Shown here: piece by piece, positions 1 to 6,638 of the stretch
Layout: each line of letters starts with the position of its first letter
How positions within the stretch are numbered: position 1 is the stretch's first letter
Origin: Bacteroidetes bacterium UBA6063
GTDB taxonomy: Bacteria; Bacteroidota; Bacteroidia; NS11-12g; UBA9320
Assembly (NCBI GenBank): GCA_002428905.1
Contig: DIYD01000129.1
Span: 1 to 11,917 of the forward strand
DNA length: 11,917 bases
Direction: 5' to 3'
Notes under the pieces: generated by a model
What the model saw: only the letters and a program-made list of their open reading frames with translations
Databases searched by the model: none
Told to the model about the DNA's origin: nothing
Translations under genes and position numbers: made by a program

Positions 1-1
1 A

Positions 2-319
2 CAGGTTACCACGAGCTGCGGGAACTGCAGTCAGCCTTCATTGGTGCGACGCAAATACATTCGGTACAATAAGAAACGTACAAAGGCAAAAATTAGATTT
101 GTCGAATGTTGTTCTACAGACAGTCTTTTGGTGGGATACCAAATCGCACGAGATGAAGATATTACGGTTGTAGATGCATCAGAACTTCGGAAAAGAGGAG
201 GCAGCAAATTGCGTCCACGATGTCAAAGAGAATGGGGTGTGCTGCGAAGGTTGTCCAAGGAAACTCGCAGAAGAATTAAAGATCGGGGGGTAAATCGCAA
301 GTATATACTCTCCGTTTAA
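2..319 (+). CDS. C-terminal part of an unrecognised basic protein (5' end outside window)
   Basis: This reading frame is open from the first complete codon of the window to a TAA at 317-319, which gives 105 visible codons without a start. A TTG at 41 could be read as a start, but the frame continues upstream of it, so I take this as the 3' end of a longer gene. The visible part is strongly basic, with a Lys/Arg-rich stretch at visible residues 15-32 and an Arg-rich tail at 63-100. It contains a CxxC pair (C6, C9), a CC pair (C36, C37) and a lone C74, which might bind a metal or form disulfides. No family was recognised. The minus strand over the same bases is broken by stops in all frames and carries no better candidate. 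The gene converges on the VWA gene with 9 bases between the stops and no obvious terminator between them. Confidence 0.5.
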   Translation, partial: QVTTSCGNCSQPSLVRRKYIRYNKKRTKAKIRFVECCSTDSLLVGYQIARDEDITVVDASELRKRGGSKLRPRCQREWGVLRRLSKETRRRIKDRGVNRKYILSV

Positions 320-328
320 AACGTACGG

Positions 329-1546
329 TTACTTTTTACCCTTAAAGGTCTTCCATACATTTTTTACAGGCGATTTTTTTCGTCTTCTAACGCGAACGAT
401 GTATACACTACCGAGCAATACGGTAATGAGTAGACTGGCCGAGCCGTATTTGATTACATTGTTACGTTTTTGATCTGCAATGAACTGAAGTCTTATTTTT
501 TCTTCTCGTGTAGCCAGGTAATTCACTACCTCATCAGGTAATGCGAAAGAAAGGTCTGCTGAGCTATAATCTAGAGCACGTTCAAAGTGTATTTTGATGT
601 TTCGGATCGAATCAACAGATGATAGGTTATTGGACGTATACCGTAGTTCGTAAATAGACTTTATTCTTTTTTGAATCAGTCCGTAAATCTCGGTCAAGGA
701 TTCATCATCATCTGTGTAATAGAACGACCCATTTGATCCGTTTGATACGAATTCCAATAACGTTGTGTCTGCATTTCCAAGACCAATACAATATAGAGGT
801 ATGTCTAAGTCCGTAGCATTTTTAATCAATTGATTGCCCGAAATATTTGAAGAATTATCGAGACCATCTGTGAGGGCCACAACCAAACGAATACCTTCGA
901 TATCTTTCATGGATAAAACAGCCTCGTTCATAGCCGTGAGTAAGGCAGTTGATGTGGTCGGATGCATGGAGTCAACGTTGCTTTTAAGATATTCGTGATC
1001 CGTACTGAAGTCTGTGTGTATATCAACCTCCGAAGCAAATCCAATAATTGAAATGGAATCGTTATCAGACTCGAACTGATCAATAAAACTGTTGACCGCC
1101 CGTTTGGCATTTTCCATAGGCGAGGTAAGCCCGTCGGGATAACTCGTTACGACCCCAGTGCCTGGATCAATGACTACACCTGCTTTCAATTGCCCAGTGT
1201 TCATGTCATATAGGTCCATATAATCCCCCATCATTGAGCCTGAATGATCGATGACCAGGGCAATGTGAATGGGTACGTCGTTTGAAATTTCCTGAACCCG
1301 TATGACATCACATGGCAGGGAGTCTTCGTGCACCGTAAAATGTGACTTGTCCAACCCAAAAATGGGTACATTGTCTTTAAGGGCCTCAAAAACTACGGAT
1401 ACCTTCGGAAAAGAATCGGGTAGAAGGGTTACTACTTTGAGTTCTACATTGTTGGAAGCAGAAATACTTCCTTGTCTGTGAATTGTCTGAGCCCAGGTAC
1501 TGTTTACCAGGGTCAGAAACATTAGGGTGAAAATGGTTTGTTTCAT
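329..1546 (-). CDS. Secreted, membrane-anchored von Willebrand factor A (VWA) domain protein
   Basis: This is a 405-residue protein with an N-terminal signal peptide (residues 1-19, cleavage after WA-Q-like end), an Ig-like or VWFA-associated N-terminal region (about 40-90), and a VWA domain from about 92 to 300. The metal-ion-dependent adhesion site is complete: D100-x-S102-x-S104 (DHSGS), a threonine near T200 (STALLTA), and D227 in LTDG. Near the C-terminus, residues 365-385 form one membrane helix followed by RVRRRKK and a short basic tail, so the VWA domain should lie outside the cytoplasm. An insertion of about 30 residues (108-142) sits between the MIDAS loop and the first helix. VWA domains bind protein ligands through a divalent metal; the ligand is unknown here. 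It is not one of the Bat (BatA/BatB) operon proteins by context, since no MoxR ATPase is nearby. ATG start at 1546. It lies 88-119 bases downstream of the hydrolase gene and may share its transcript. Confidence 0.85.
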   Translation of the reverse strand: MKQTIFTLMFLTLVNSTWAQTIHRQGSISASNNVELKVVTLLPDSFPKVSVVFEALKDNVPIFGLDKSHFTVHEDSLPCDVIRVQEISNDVPIHIALVIDHSGSMMGDYMDLYDMNTGQLKAGVVIDPGTGVVTSYPDGLTSPMENAKRAVNSFIDQFESDNDSISIIGFASEVDIHTDFSTDHEYLKSNVDSMHPTTSTALLTAMNEAVLSMKDIEGIRLVVALTDGLDNSSNISGNQLIKNATDLDIPLYCIGLGNADTTLLEFVSNGSNGSFYYTDDDESLTEIYGLIQKRIKSIYELRYTSNNLSSVDSIRNIKIHFERALDYSSADLSFALPDEVVNYLATREEKIRLQFIADQKRNNVIKYGSASLLITVLLGSVYIVRVRRRKKSPVKNVWKTFKGKK

Positions 1547-1576
1547 ACGGTTTAATGGTCAAGGTTTGAATAGGTA

Positions 1577-1606
1577 ACCCTGGAATTCAAGTTTTATTTC
1601 CAGGGT
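1577..1606 (-). terminator. Hairpin between hydrolase and VWA genes (possible terminator or processing site)
   Basis: ACCCTGGAA at 1577-1585 is perfectly complementary to TTCCAGGGT at 1598-1606, giving a 9-bp stem with a 12-base loop. It lies in the gap between the minus-strand hydrolase stop (1635) and the VWA start (1546). No T-run follows in the minus direction, so it is not a typical intrinsic terminator. It could be an attenuating or stabilising hairpin within a shared transcript. Confidence 0.4.
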
Positions 1607-1627
1607 GCTACTTCAAATTGACCAACG

Positions 1628-1647
1628 GCGGAATTTACTTATTCCGC
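1628..1647 (-). terminator. Stem-loop across the hydrolase stop codon
   Basis: GCGGAAT at 1628-1634 pairs with ATTCCGC at 1641-1647, a 7-bp stem with a 6-base loop. The TAA stop of the hydrolase gene (1635-1637) lies in the loop. There is no T-tract after it. With the second hairpin at 1577-1606 it makes a double stem-loop 3' end. Confidence 0.35.
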
Positions 1648-2666
1648 TCCACAAACTCTAATATATCCGCCGCAAATGCCTTGCCTTCGCCGTTCATTGG
1701 GCTATGACCAGAGAATTCATATTCAATATATTCCTTATCGGTACTTGACACCAGATTAACAGCGTCTATTCCAAGCTGTGGAGGAACAACAAAGTCGTAT
1801 TTCCCCCAAAGGAATAGGCTGGGTATTGTAATTTTGTACAGACTATCGGTCAATGCAATCTCTTCAATGCCATTATTCATTAACGTATTTGCCGTGATCG
1901 AACCAGAGAGTCCGCCAGAAATCGGGTCTATTGGCGAGGAAAGATATGGCATCTGAATCCCTTCTATTTCACCTGTTTTAATCTCTTCAATCAACCCTTC
2001 AGCACTATGTCCGTACGAGTTGATCTGGCCTCCGTCTTCGTTACTGATGGTTTTGGTTGTATCTACACCTTTTGAAAAATCCACAATGGGTTGCCAATCT
2101 GAGACATTTTTACCTTGTGCAATTTGATCTTCGCCTATGGTAATAAACATCTTAATGGCTTCCTTATTGAGTTTTGGAATGTCATGTGCACCATCCGCTT
2201 CAATCCAACCTTTGAATTGGTCTTGTCTCCATTGCTCCATAAGGTATTTTGTTCCATACGTGCCTCCCCAACTATGTCCGAACAAAAACAGGCTGATGTC
2301 TTCACCGTAATGCGCATTTATGACTTTGATCAATTGATCTAAATCATCCAACAAAAGATCCATATTTAGTTCTTCTTTTGCACCGTTTCCACGTGAATTC
2401 CCCTGACCGCGCTGATCCCAATACACCACCGCCATCTCTTTTTCGAGGTCTTCTACGTAAATGCCGCTGCGGTATTCCAATCCATTACCACCCGGACCAC
2501 CATGAAGTAAAATCATAAAAGTTTTAGACTCCGTATTTCCATATACATAGGCAGGCATGTCTGCCCCGTTCGAACGCACATAAATGACTTCCCCATCGCG
2601 GACAACAGATCCACCGCAAGCCATTAAAAATAAGGCTATAAAGCTGATAATTAGTGTTTTATTCAT
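1635..2666 (-). CDS. Alpha/beta hydrolase lipoprotein, proline iminopeptidase-like (S33 type)
   Basis: From the ATG at 2666 this is a 343-residue protein. A TTG three codons upstream is possible but less likely. The N-terminus is a lipoprotein signal with lipobox LMAC (C17). The alpha/beta hydrolase core shows HGGPGG (55-60, oxyanion region), WDQRGQGNS (83-91), nucleophile elbow GHSWG with S132, probable acid D291 (WGKYD) and histidine H321 (SGHS). The HGGPG plus DQRGxGxS pair is typical of the S33 aminopeptidase/proline iminopeptidase group, so a peptide or ester substrate is plausible; the exact substrate cannot be read. Residues after the lipid cysteine (GGSVV) lack the acidic run used for surface export in this phylum, so I infer it faces the periplasm. 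Its first codons overlap the end of the upstream gene by 8 bases, suggesting translational coupling. Confidence 0.85.
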   Translation of the reverse strand: MNKTLIISFIALFLMACGGSVVRDGEVIYVRSNGADMPAYVYGNTESKTFMILLHGGPGGNGLEYRSGIYVEDLEKEMAVVYWDQRGQGNSRGNGAKEELNMDLLLDDLDQLIKVINAHYGEDISLFLFGHSWGGTYGTKYLMEQWRQDQFKGWIEADGAHDIPKLNKEAIKMFITIGEDQIAQGKNVSDWQPIVDFSKGVDTTKTISNEDGGQINSYGHSAEGLIEEIKTGEIEGIQMPYLSSPIDPISGGLSGSITANTLMNNGIEEIALTDSLYKITIPSLFLWGKYDFVVPPQLGIDAVNLVSSTDKEYIEYEFSGHSPMNGEGKAFAADILEFVERNK

Positions 2667-3285
2667 GATTTCCAAATGTTAACGATTTACGAATTCCAAG
2701 TTGTACGTTCAGGTTAGGCACGACGCTGTCGTTATACGGCAGCATCAGGTATATCATGGGTTTGATGTACAGACTAACCGGGTTGGGCCTTTTATTCAAA
2801 AATGTTCGATTGAACGCATAGGATAGGGAAGGAGCGAGGTAGTTCTGACCCGCCAGAAACACTTTGCGTGTCTCTTCCTCGGTTGTTTTATAGGTGGTTC
2901 CCGTATTAAAACTTCGCATATAGAACAGTCCAATTCCCCATTCATGACTTCGGTTGCTTTTTACGTGCTTATGTCGGCGACGGATCACCTCAGACCCCAG
3001 TGTGAAATTGTTTTCTCGGCGAACATGATTGTAGAAATTCATTTGCGGCAGGAAGAAATTGGTTTTGTCAACCGATTTAACCTTACCATTTTTCTTTGTT
3101 TTTACCTTCAACTTATACTTCCAGATGTATTCCCTCGATACGTGGAAACCCGGGTGAAGTACATTGTGACCATTGTAAGCAATACGGTAAAGGCCATCGG
3201 TTTGAAGGCCCTTGGTGACTTCGGTTTGTCCAGCAGAAGTTAGGAACCAACCAATCATCAGGATTGTAAGCATTGTTTTAAACAT
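2659..3285 (-). CDS. Small secreted protein of unknown function, possible outer-membrane barrel
   Basis: The ATG at 3285 gives 208 residues; a TTG at 3294 would add three. The N-terminus (MFKTMLTILMIGWFLTSAGQ) is a good Sec signal peptide with cleavage near residue 19. The mature part is rich in basic and aromatic residues. Alternating stretches such as EWGIGLFYMRSF, LAPSLSYAFN, PVSLYIKPMIYLMLPY and LNVQLGIRKSL look like amphipathic beta strands, so a small outer-membrane beta barrel is my inference. No known family was recognised. It is the first gene of a probable operon with the hydrolase lipoprotein: its final codons overlap the hydrolase ATG (shared ATGAATAA). The region upstream (3286-3436) should hold the promoter, but no exact TAnnTTTG box is visible there. 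Confidence 0.7.
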   Translation of the reverse strand: MFKTMLTILMIGWFLTSAGQTEVTKGLQTDGLYRIAYNGHNVLHPGFHVSREYIWKYKLKVKTKKNGKVKSVDKTNFFLPQMNFYNHVRRENNFTLGSEVIRRRHKHVKSNRSHEWGIGLFYMRSFNTGTTYKTTEEETRKVFLAGQNYLAPSLSYAFNRTFLNKRPNPVSLYIKPMIYLMLPYNDSVVPNLNVQLGIRKSLTFGNHE

Positions 3286-3387
3286 ATTCGACAAGTTATG
3301 AAATTTTAGAGTAAACCATGTTTAAGGTTCTAATAGATTTAGAGGTTAAAAAAGTTACACGGTTAAGTCTGGAATAACGCACATCGT

Positions 3388-3412
3388 TGAGCTATCAGAA
3401 CCACATAGCTCA
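3388..3412. other. 8-bp stem inverted repeat upstream of the 2659-3285 gene
   Basis: TGAGCTAT (3388-3395) and ATAGCTCA (3405-3412) are perfectly complementary, with a 9-base loop. No T-run follows on either strand. It lies between the rplT terminator and the start of the next minus-strand gene, so it could be a second transcription stop for the rplT operon or an operator or leader element of the downstream gene. The sequence alone does not decide between these. Confidence 0.4.
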
Positions 3413-3436
3413 GTATAGAAGCATGTAGATAAGGGC

Positions 3437-3471
3437 AAAAAAAATCCCCGAAACCATTGCTTCAGGGATTT
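3437..3471 (-). terminator. Rho-independent terminator of the thrS-infC-rpmI-rplT operon
   Basis: Read on the minus strand, AAATCCC (plus 3471-3465) pairs with GGGATTT (plus 3448-3442). Past one mismatch the stem continues as TGAAG-type inner pairs (plus 3461-3463 with 3450-3452) around an 8-base loop. A run of eight T follows (plus 3444-3437). It begins about 20 bases after the rplT stop. Stem, short loop and T-run are all present, so this is a classic intrinsic terminator. Confidence 0.9.
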
Positions 3472-3492
3472 AAATAAGCTTTTATGCTATTC

Positions 3493-3837
3493 TTACTTTA
3501 CTGCTTTCACAACTGCAGCAAATGTTTCAGGGTGGTTCATTGCTAAATCGGCAAGAACTTTACGGTTAAGCTCCAAACCTTTTGCGTTTGCAGCGCCCAT
3601 GAATTTAGAATAGCTCATTCCATTTAGTCGAGCACCAGCATTGATACGCTGAATCCAAAGACCTCTGAAATTTCTTTTCTTTGTTTTTCTGTCGCGGTAC
3701 GCGTAGCCCCATCCTTTTTCGATGGCGTTTTTAGCTACTGTCCACACATTTTTTCTTCTACCAAAGTATCCTTTGGCATGCTTCATCATTTTTTTGCGTC
3801 GGCGTCTTGCCGCAACTACATTAACTGAACGTGGCAT
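3493..3837 (-). CDS. rplT: 50S ribosomal protein L20
   Basis: This is a complete 114-residue protein of the normal family length with an ATG start at 3837. The very basic N-terminal extension (residues 1-30, with RRRRKK and the AKGYFGRRKN block) and the conserved core (YAYRDRKTKKRNFRGLWIQ, then RINAGARLNGMSYS at about 65-78) are diagnostic of L20. L20 binds 23S rRNA early in 50S assembly. In E. coli and Bacillus it also represses its own operon by binding mRNA upstream of rpmI. It is the last gene of the cluster, 67 bases after rpmI, and is followed by a strong terminator. The unusually large gap before it contains a hairpin described separately. Confidence 0.98.
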   Translation of the reverse strand: MPRSVNVVAARRRRKKMMKHAKGYFGRRKNVWTVAKNAIEKGWGYAYRDRKTKKRNFRGLWIQRINAGARLNGMSYSKFMGAANAKGLELNRKVLADLAMNHPETFAAVVKAVK

Positions 3838-3857
3838 AAATTATAATTTTGTGACCG

Positions 3858-3885
3858 AGGCGATCGCTGGGCGATTCTTAAGCCT
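3858..3885 (-). promoter_or_regulatory. Structured rpmI-rplT spacer, possible translation-control hairpin
   Basis: In the 67-base spacer before rplT, AGGC (3858-3861) can pair with GCCT (3882-3885). Inside it, ATCGC (3863-3867) pairs with GCGAT (3871-3875) around a three-base loop. The two helices could stack with an asymmetric internal loop. The other gaps in this operon are only 6-9 bases, so the length and structure here stand out. Autogenous control by L20 is known in other bacteria, but the site there is upstream of rpmI; a link here is only a guess. Confidence 0.3.
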
Positions 3886-3904
3886 GACCAGGTTTAAAAA
3901 AAGA

Positions 3905-4105
3905 TTATTTTCCGATTCTCAACAAAAACTTAACATTGCTTTCATCGCTCTTGTCAACTAACCCGCTGTACGTAAGATTACGTTTCTGCTTCGTAGTCTT
4001 CTTGGTCAAGATGTGACGCTTGTACGCCTTGTTTCTCTTGATCTTACCAGTACCTGTAAGCTTGAATCGCTTCTTGGCGCTGGAATTTGTTTTCATCTTA
4101 GGCAT
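3905..4105 (-). CDS. rpmI: 50S ribosomal protein L35
   Basis: This is a complete 66-residue protein with an ATG start at 4105 and TAA at 3907-3905. The N-terminal signature MPKMKTNSSAKKRFKLTGTG and the strongly basic centre with HILTKK are those of L35, and the length is normal for the family. L35 is a small 50S subunit protein. It lies 9 bases downstream of infC and 67 bases upstream of rplT, the order conserved in most bacteria. The C-terminal end (SGLVDKSDESNVKFLLRIGK) resembles L35 of the phylum, though I judge that only from general pattern. Confidence 0.97.
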   Translation of the reverse strand: MPKMKTNSSAKKRFKLTGTGKIKRNKAYKRHILTKKTTKQKRNLTYSGLVDKSDESNVKFLLRIGK

Positions 4106-4114
4106 CTTTCTATA

Positions 4115-4654
4115 TTACTTTTTAGGTGCTAACATTATAATCATTTTCTTGCCTTCCATCTTAGGCATTTGCTCAAGCTTTGCTACTTCCTGTAGCTTCT
4201 CCGCAAATTGCAAAAGAAGAAGTTCTCCCCGCTCTTTGTGTACGATGGTTCTTCCACGGAAGAATACATATGCCCGTACTTTATTCCCCTCCAACAGAAA
4301 TTTTTCTGCATGTTTTCGTTTAAACTCTACATCATGGTCGTCTGTATTTGGACCAAAACGTATTTCTTTAACAACGGTTTTTTGTTGCTTAGACTTTAAT
4401 TCCTTTTGTTTCTTCTTTTGCTCGTAAAGAAACTTATTGTAATCTAAAATCTTACAAACCGGAGGCTGTGCTTTAGGAGAAATCTCCACCAGGTCAAGCC
4501 CTTGATCTTCAGCCATTCTTCGAGCTTGAGAAAGAGATACAATTTGAGGCTCACCGTCTCCAACCAATCGAATTGGGTCAGCATGGATAAATTTATTAAT
4601 ACGGTGTAGGGCTTCTTTACGTTTTCTTGGCCCTTTTGCTCTTACTCTTTTCAA
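4115..4654 (-). CDS. infC: Translation initiation factor IF-3, TTG start
   Basis: This is a 179-residue protein. The N-terminal domain spans about 16-85 (HRINKFI, VRLVG-like RLVGDGEPQIVSL, GLDLVEISPKAQPPVCKILDY), a lysine-rich linker covers 85-95, and the C-terminal domain spans 95-178 (KEIRFGPNTDDHD, then RAYVFFRGR at about 128-136, the IF-3 hallmark). IF-3 binds the 30S subunit, prevents premature 50S joining and checks the initiator codon. There is no ATG anywhere near the start: the only usable start in frame is TTG at 4654, six bases after the thrS stop TAG (4663-4661), and the two genes are in the same frame. A non-AUG infC start is the rule in many bacteria (AUU in E. coli) and underlies feedback control, so I accept the TTG. 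rpmI follows after 9 bases. Confidence 0.96.
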   Translation of the reverse strand: MKRVRAKGPRKRKEALHRINKFIHADPIRLVGDGEPQIVSLSQARRMAEDQGLDLVEISPKAQPPVCKILDYNKFLYEQKKKQKELKSKQQKTVVKEIRFGPNTDDHDVEFKRKHAEKFLLEGNKVRAYVFFRGRTIVHKERGELLLLQFAEKLQEVAKLEQMPKMEGKKMIIMLAPKK

Positions 4655-4660
4655 AAATCT

Positions 4661-6631
4661 CTAATCGACTAATTCTTTGTTAAAAAATGCTATAAACTCA
4701 TCGAGACTCTGAACTCCTAAATCTCCCTCTTTGTGTTTTCTTACCGAAACCTGCTGATTTTCAGCTTCTTTCTCTCCGATAATTAACATGTAAGGAATCT
4801 TCTTGATTTCGTTATCCCGAATCTTCTTTCCTATTTTTTCGTTCCTTTCGTCAACGAAGCCGCGAATATCGTGATTATTAAGATATTTTAAAACTTTTTG
4901 ACTGTATTCATTGTATTTTTCACTTATTGGTAATATGGCGATCTGATCAGGGGTTAACCAAAGTGGGAAATTCCCCGCGCAGTGCTCAATCAAAACGCCA
5001 ATAAATCGCTCTAATGAACCAAACGGAGCACGGTGAATCATAACCGGTCTGTGCTTCTGGTTATCCGATCCAACATATTCCAATTCAAAACGTTCCGGAA
5101 GGTTATAATCTACCTGTATGGTACCCAATTGCCACTTACGGCCAATGGCGTCCTTTACCATAAAGTCTAGCTTCGGTCCGTAGAACGCCGCCTCACCATA
5201 TTCCGTAACCGTTTCAAGGTCACGTTCTTTGGTTGCTTCAATGATGGCGTTCTCTGCTTTCTCCCAGTTTTCATCCGAACCGATGTACTTTGAACGATCT
5301 TCTTTGTCGCGCAATGAAATCTGTGCGGTAAATTCATTGAAACTAAGTTTGTTCAGTGTCTCAATAACCAGGTCAATTACATCGATAAATTCATCCTTGA
5401 TCTGCTCAGGTGTACAGAAAATGTGTGCGTCGTCTTGTGTAAATCCGCGTACCCGTGCAAGTCCGCTTAGCTCGCCCGACTGCTCGTAGCGATACACCGT
5501 ACCAAATTCAGCAACACGCATGGGTAAATCTTTATATGAATGCGGTTTGAACTTATATACTTCACAGTGGTGCGGACAGTTCATTGGTTTCAACAAGAAC
5601 TCTTCATCTTCATTTGGAGTCCGAATCGGCTGGAACGAATCTTCACCGTATTTCTCATAATGACCACTGGTTACGTACAGGTCTTTTTTACCAATATGCG
5701 GCGTAACCACAGGCATATAACCTCGCTCAATTTGCGCCTGACGCATATACTTTTCAAGGCGTTCACGAACAGCAGTTCCTTTAGGCAACCAAATGGGTAG
5801 TCCGGCGCCTACCTTTTCACTAAAGGTGAAAAGCTCCATTTCCTTTCCAAGTTTCTTATGATCCCGTTTCTTGGCCTCTTCCAGCATGTGTAAATGCTGT
5901 TTTAGTTCTTTCTGTTTCGGAAATGAAACCGCATAAATACGGGTTAACTGCTTGCTTTTTTCATCACCAAGCCAGTAAGCCCCTGCCACAAGCATTAACT
6001 TAACGGCCTTGATTTTACCTGTGCTTGGGATGTGAGGACCACGACATAAATCGGTAAACCCACCTTGTTCGTAGAAGGTAATAGAACCATCTTCCAAACG
6101 CTCTAACAAATCAAGTTTGTACGGGTCTTCTTTCTCCTTAAAGTAAAGCACGGCGTCGTCCTTTGAAACATCAATACGCTTATACGTATTATCCTGGCGC
6201 GCAAGCTCGATCATTTTGGCTTCCACTTTTGGAAACTCATCTGAGGAGAATTTGTGATCGCCAAAGTCGATATCGTAATAAAAACCGTTGTCGATTGGGG
6301 GCCCAATTCCCAATTTAATACCTGGATACAACGCTTCCAGTGCTTCTGCCATTAGGTGGGCAGAGCTATGCCAGAAGGTGGATTTTCCTTCGTCGTCGTT
6401 CCATGTAAGTAATTGTAAATCCGAAGATTCGTTGATTGGTCGGGTGGCGTCCCATACCTCTTCGTTCACTTTTGCTGCCAGTACATTTCTGGCTAAACCT
6501 TCACTGATGTCTCTTGCAACGTCCATGGCAGTTGCGCCACGTTCGTACTCCCGGATACTACCGTCGGGTAGAGTGATGTTAATTTTTTCCAAGTCTATAA
6601 TAATTACGCGTCGATCCGTACAATTGGGCAA
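4661..6631 (-). CDS. thrS: Threonyl-tRNA synthetase
   Basis: ThrS attaches threonine to tRNA-Thr. All expected domains are present: TGS (about 17-76, ITLPDGS), the second editing domain with HSSAH (H88, H92) and DLCRGPH (C196, H200), the class II catalytic core, and the anticodon-binding domain from about 562 (QIAILPIS). Zinc ligands correspond to C352 (MNCPHH), H403 (DDAHIF) and H533 (IHRAPFGS); motif 2 is around RVAEFGTVYRYE. Length is 656 residues from TTG 6631, against about 640 usually. There is no ATG near the start. TTG at 6631 adds about 15 residues before the TGS motif relative to E. coli ThrS, while TTG at 6592 would give 643 residues and a typical N-terminus, so the shorter form may be correct. 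It follows the TPR gene by 7 bases and precedes infC by 6, so it is inside one operon. Confidence 0.97.
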   Translation of the reverse strand: MPNCTDRRVIIIDLEKINITLPDGSIREYERGATAMDVARDISEGLARNVLAAKVNEEVWDATRPINESSDLQLLTWNDDEGKSTFWHSSAHLMAEALEALYPGIKLGIGPPIDNGFYYDIDFGDHKFSSDEFPKVEAKMIELARQDNTYKRIDVSKDDAVLYFKEKEDPYKLDLLERLEDGSITFYEQGGFTDLCRGPHIPSTGKIKAVKLMLVAGAYWLGDEKSKQLTRIYAVSFPKQKELKQHLHMLEEAKKRDHKKLGKEMELFTFSEKVGAGLPIWLPKGTAVRERLEKYMRQAQIERGYMPVVTPHIGKKDLYVTSGHYEKYGEDSFQPIRTPNEDEEFLLKPMNCPHHCEVYKFKPHSYKDLPMRVAEFGTVYRYEQSGELSGLARVRGFTQDDAHIFCTPEQIKDEFIDVIDLVIETLNKLSFNEFTAQISLRDKEDRSKYIGSDENWEKAENAIIEATKERDLETVTEYGEAAFYGPKLDFMVKDAIGRKWQLGTIQVDYNLPERFELEYVGSDNQKHRPVMIHRAPFGSLERFIGVLIEHCAGNFPLWLTPDQIAILPISEKYNEYSQKVLKYLNNHDIRGFVDERNEKIGKKIRDNEIKKIPYMLIIGEKEAENQQVSVRKHKEGDLGVQSLDEFIAFFNKELVD

Positions 6632-6638
6632 CGCTGAT

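Noticed and set aside
310..335. Possible bidirectional terminator between the converging genes at 319 and 329
   Set aside because: Only a near-palindromic CGTTTAAAACG and 4-bp pairs are present; no convincing stem with T-run on either strand.
2115..2342. Plus-strand frame antisense to the S33-type hydrolase
   Set aside because: Shadow of a gene with a complete set of hydrolase motifs on the minus strand.
4020..4427. Plus-strand 135-codon frame with hydrophobic start, antisense to infC and rpmI
   Set aside because: Its hydrophobic and Cys/Phe-rich composition comes from reading the Lys-rich ribosomal genes backwards.
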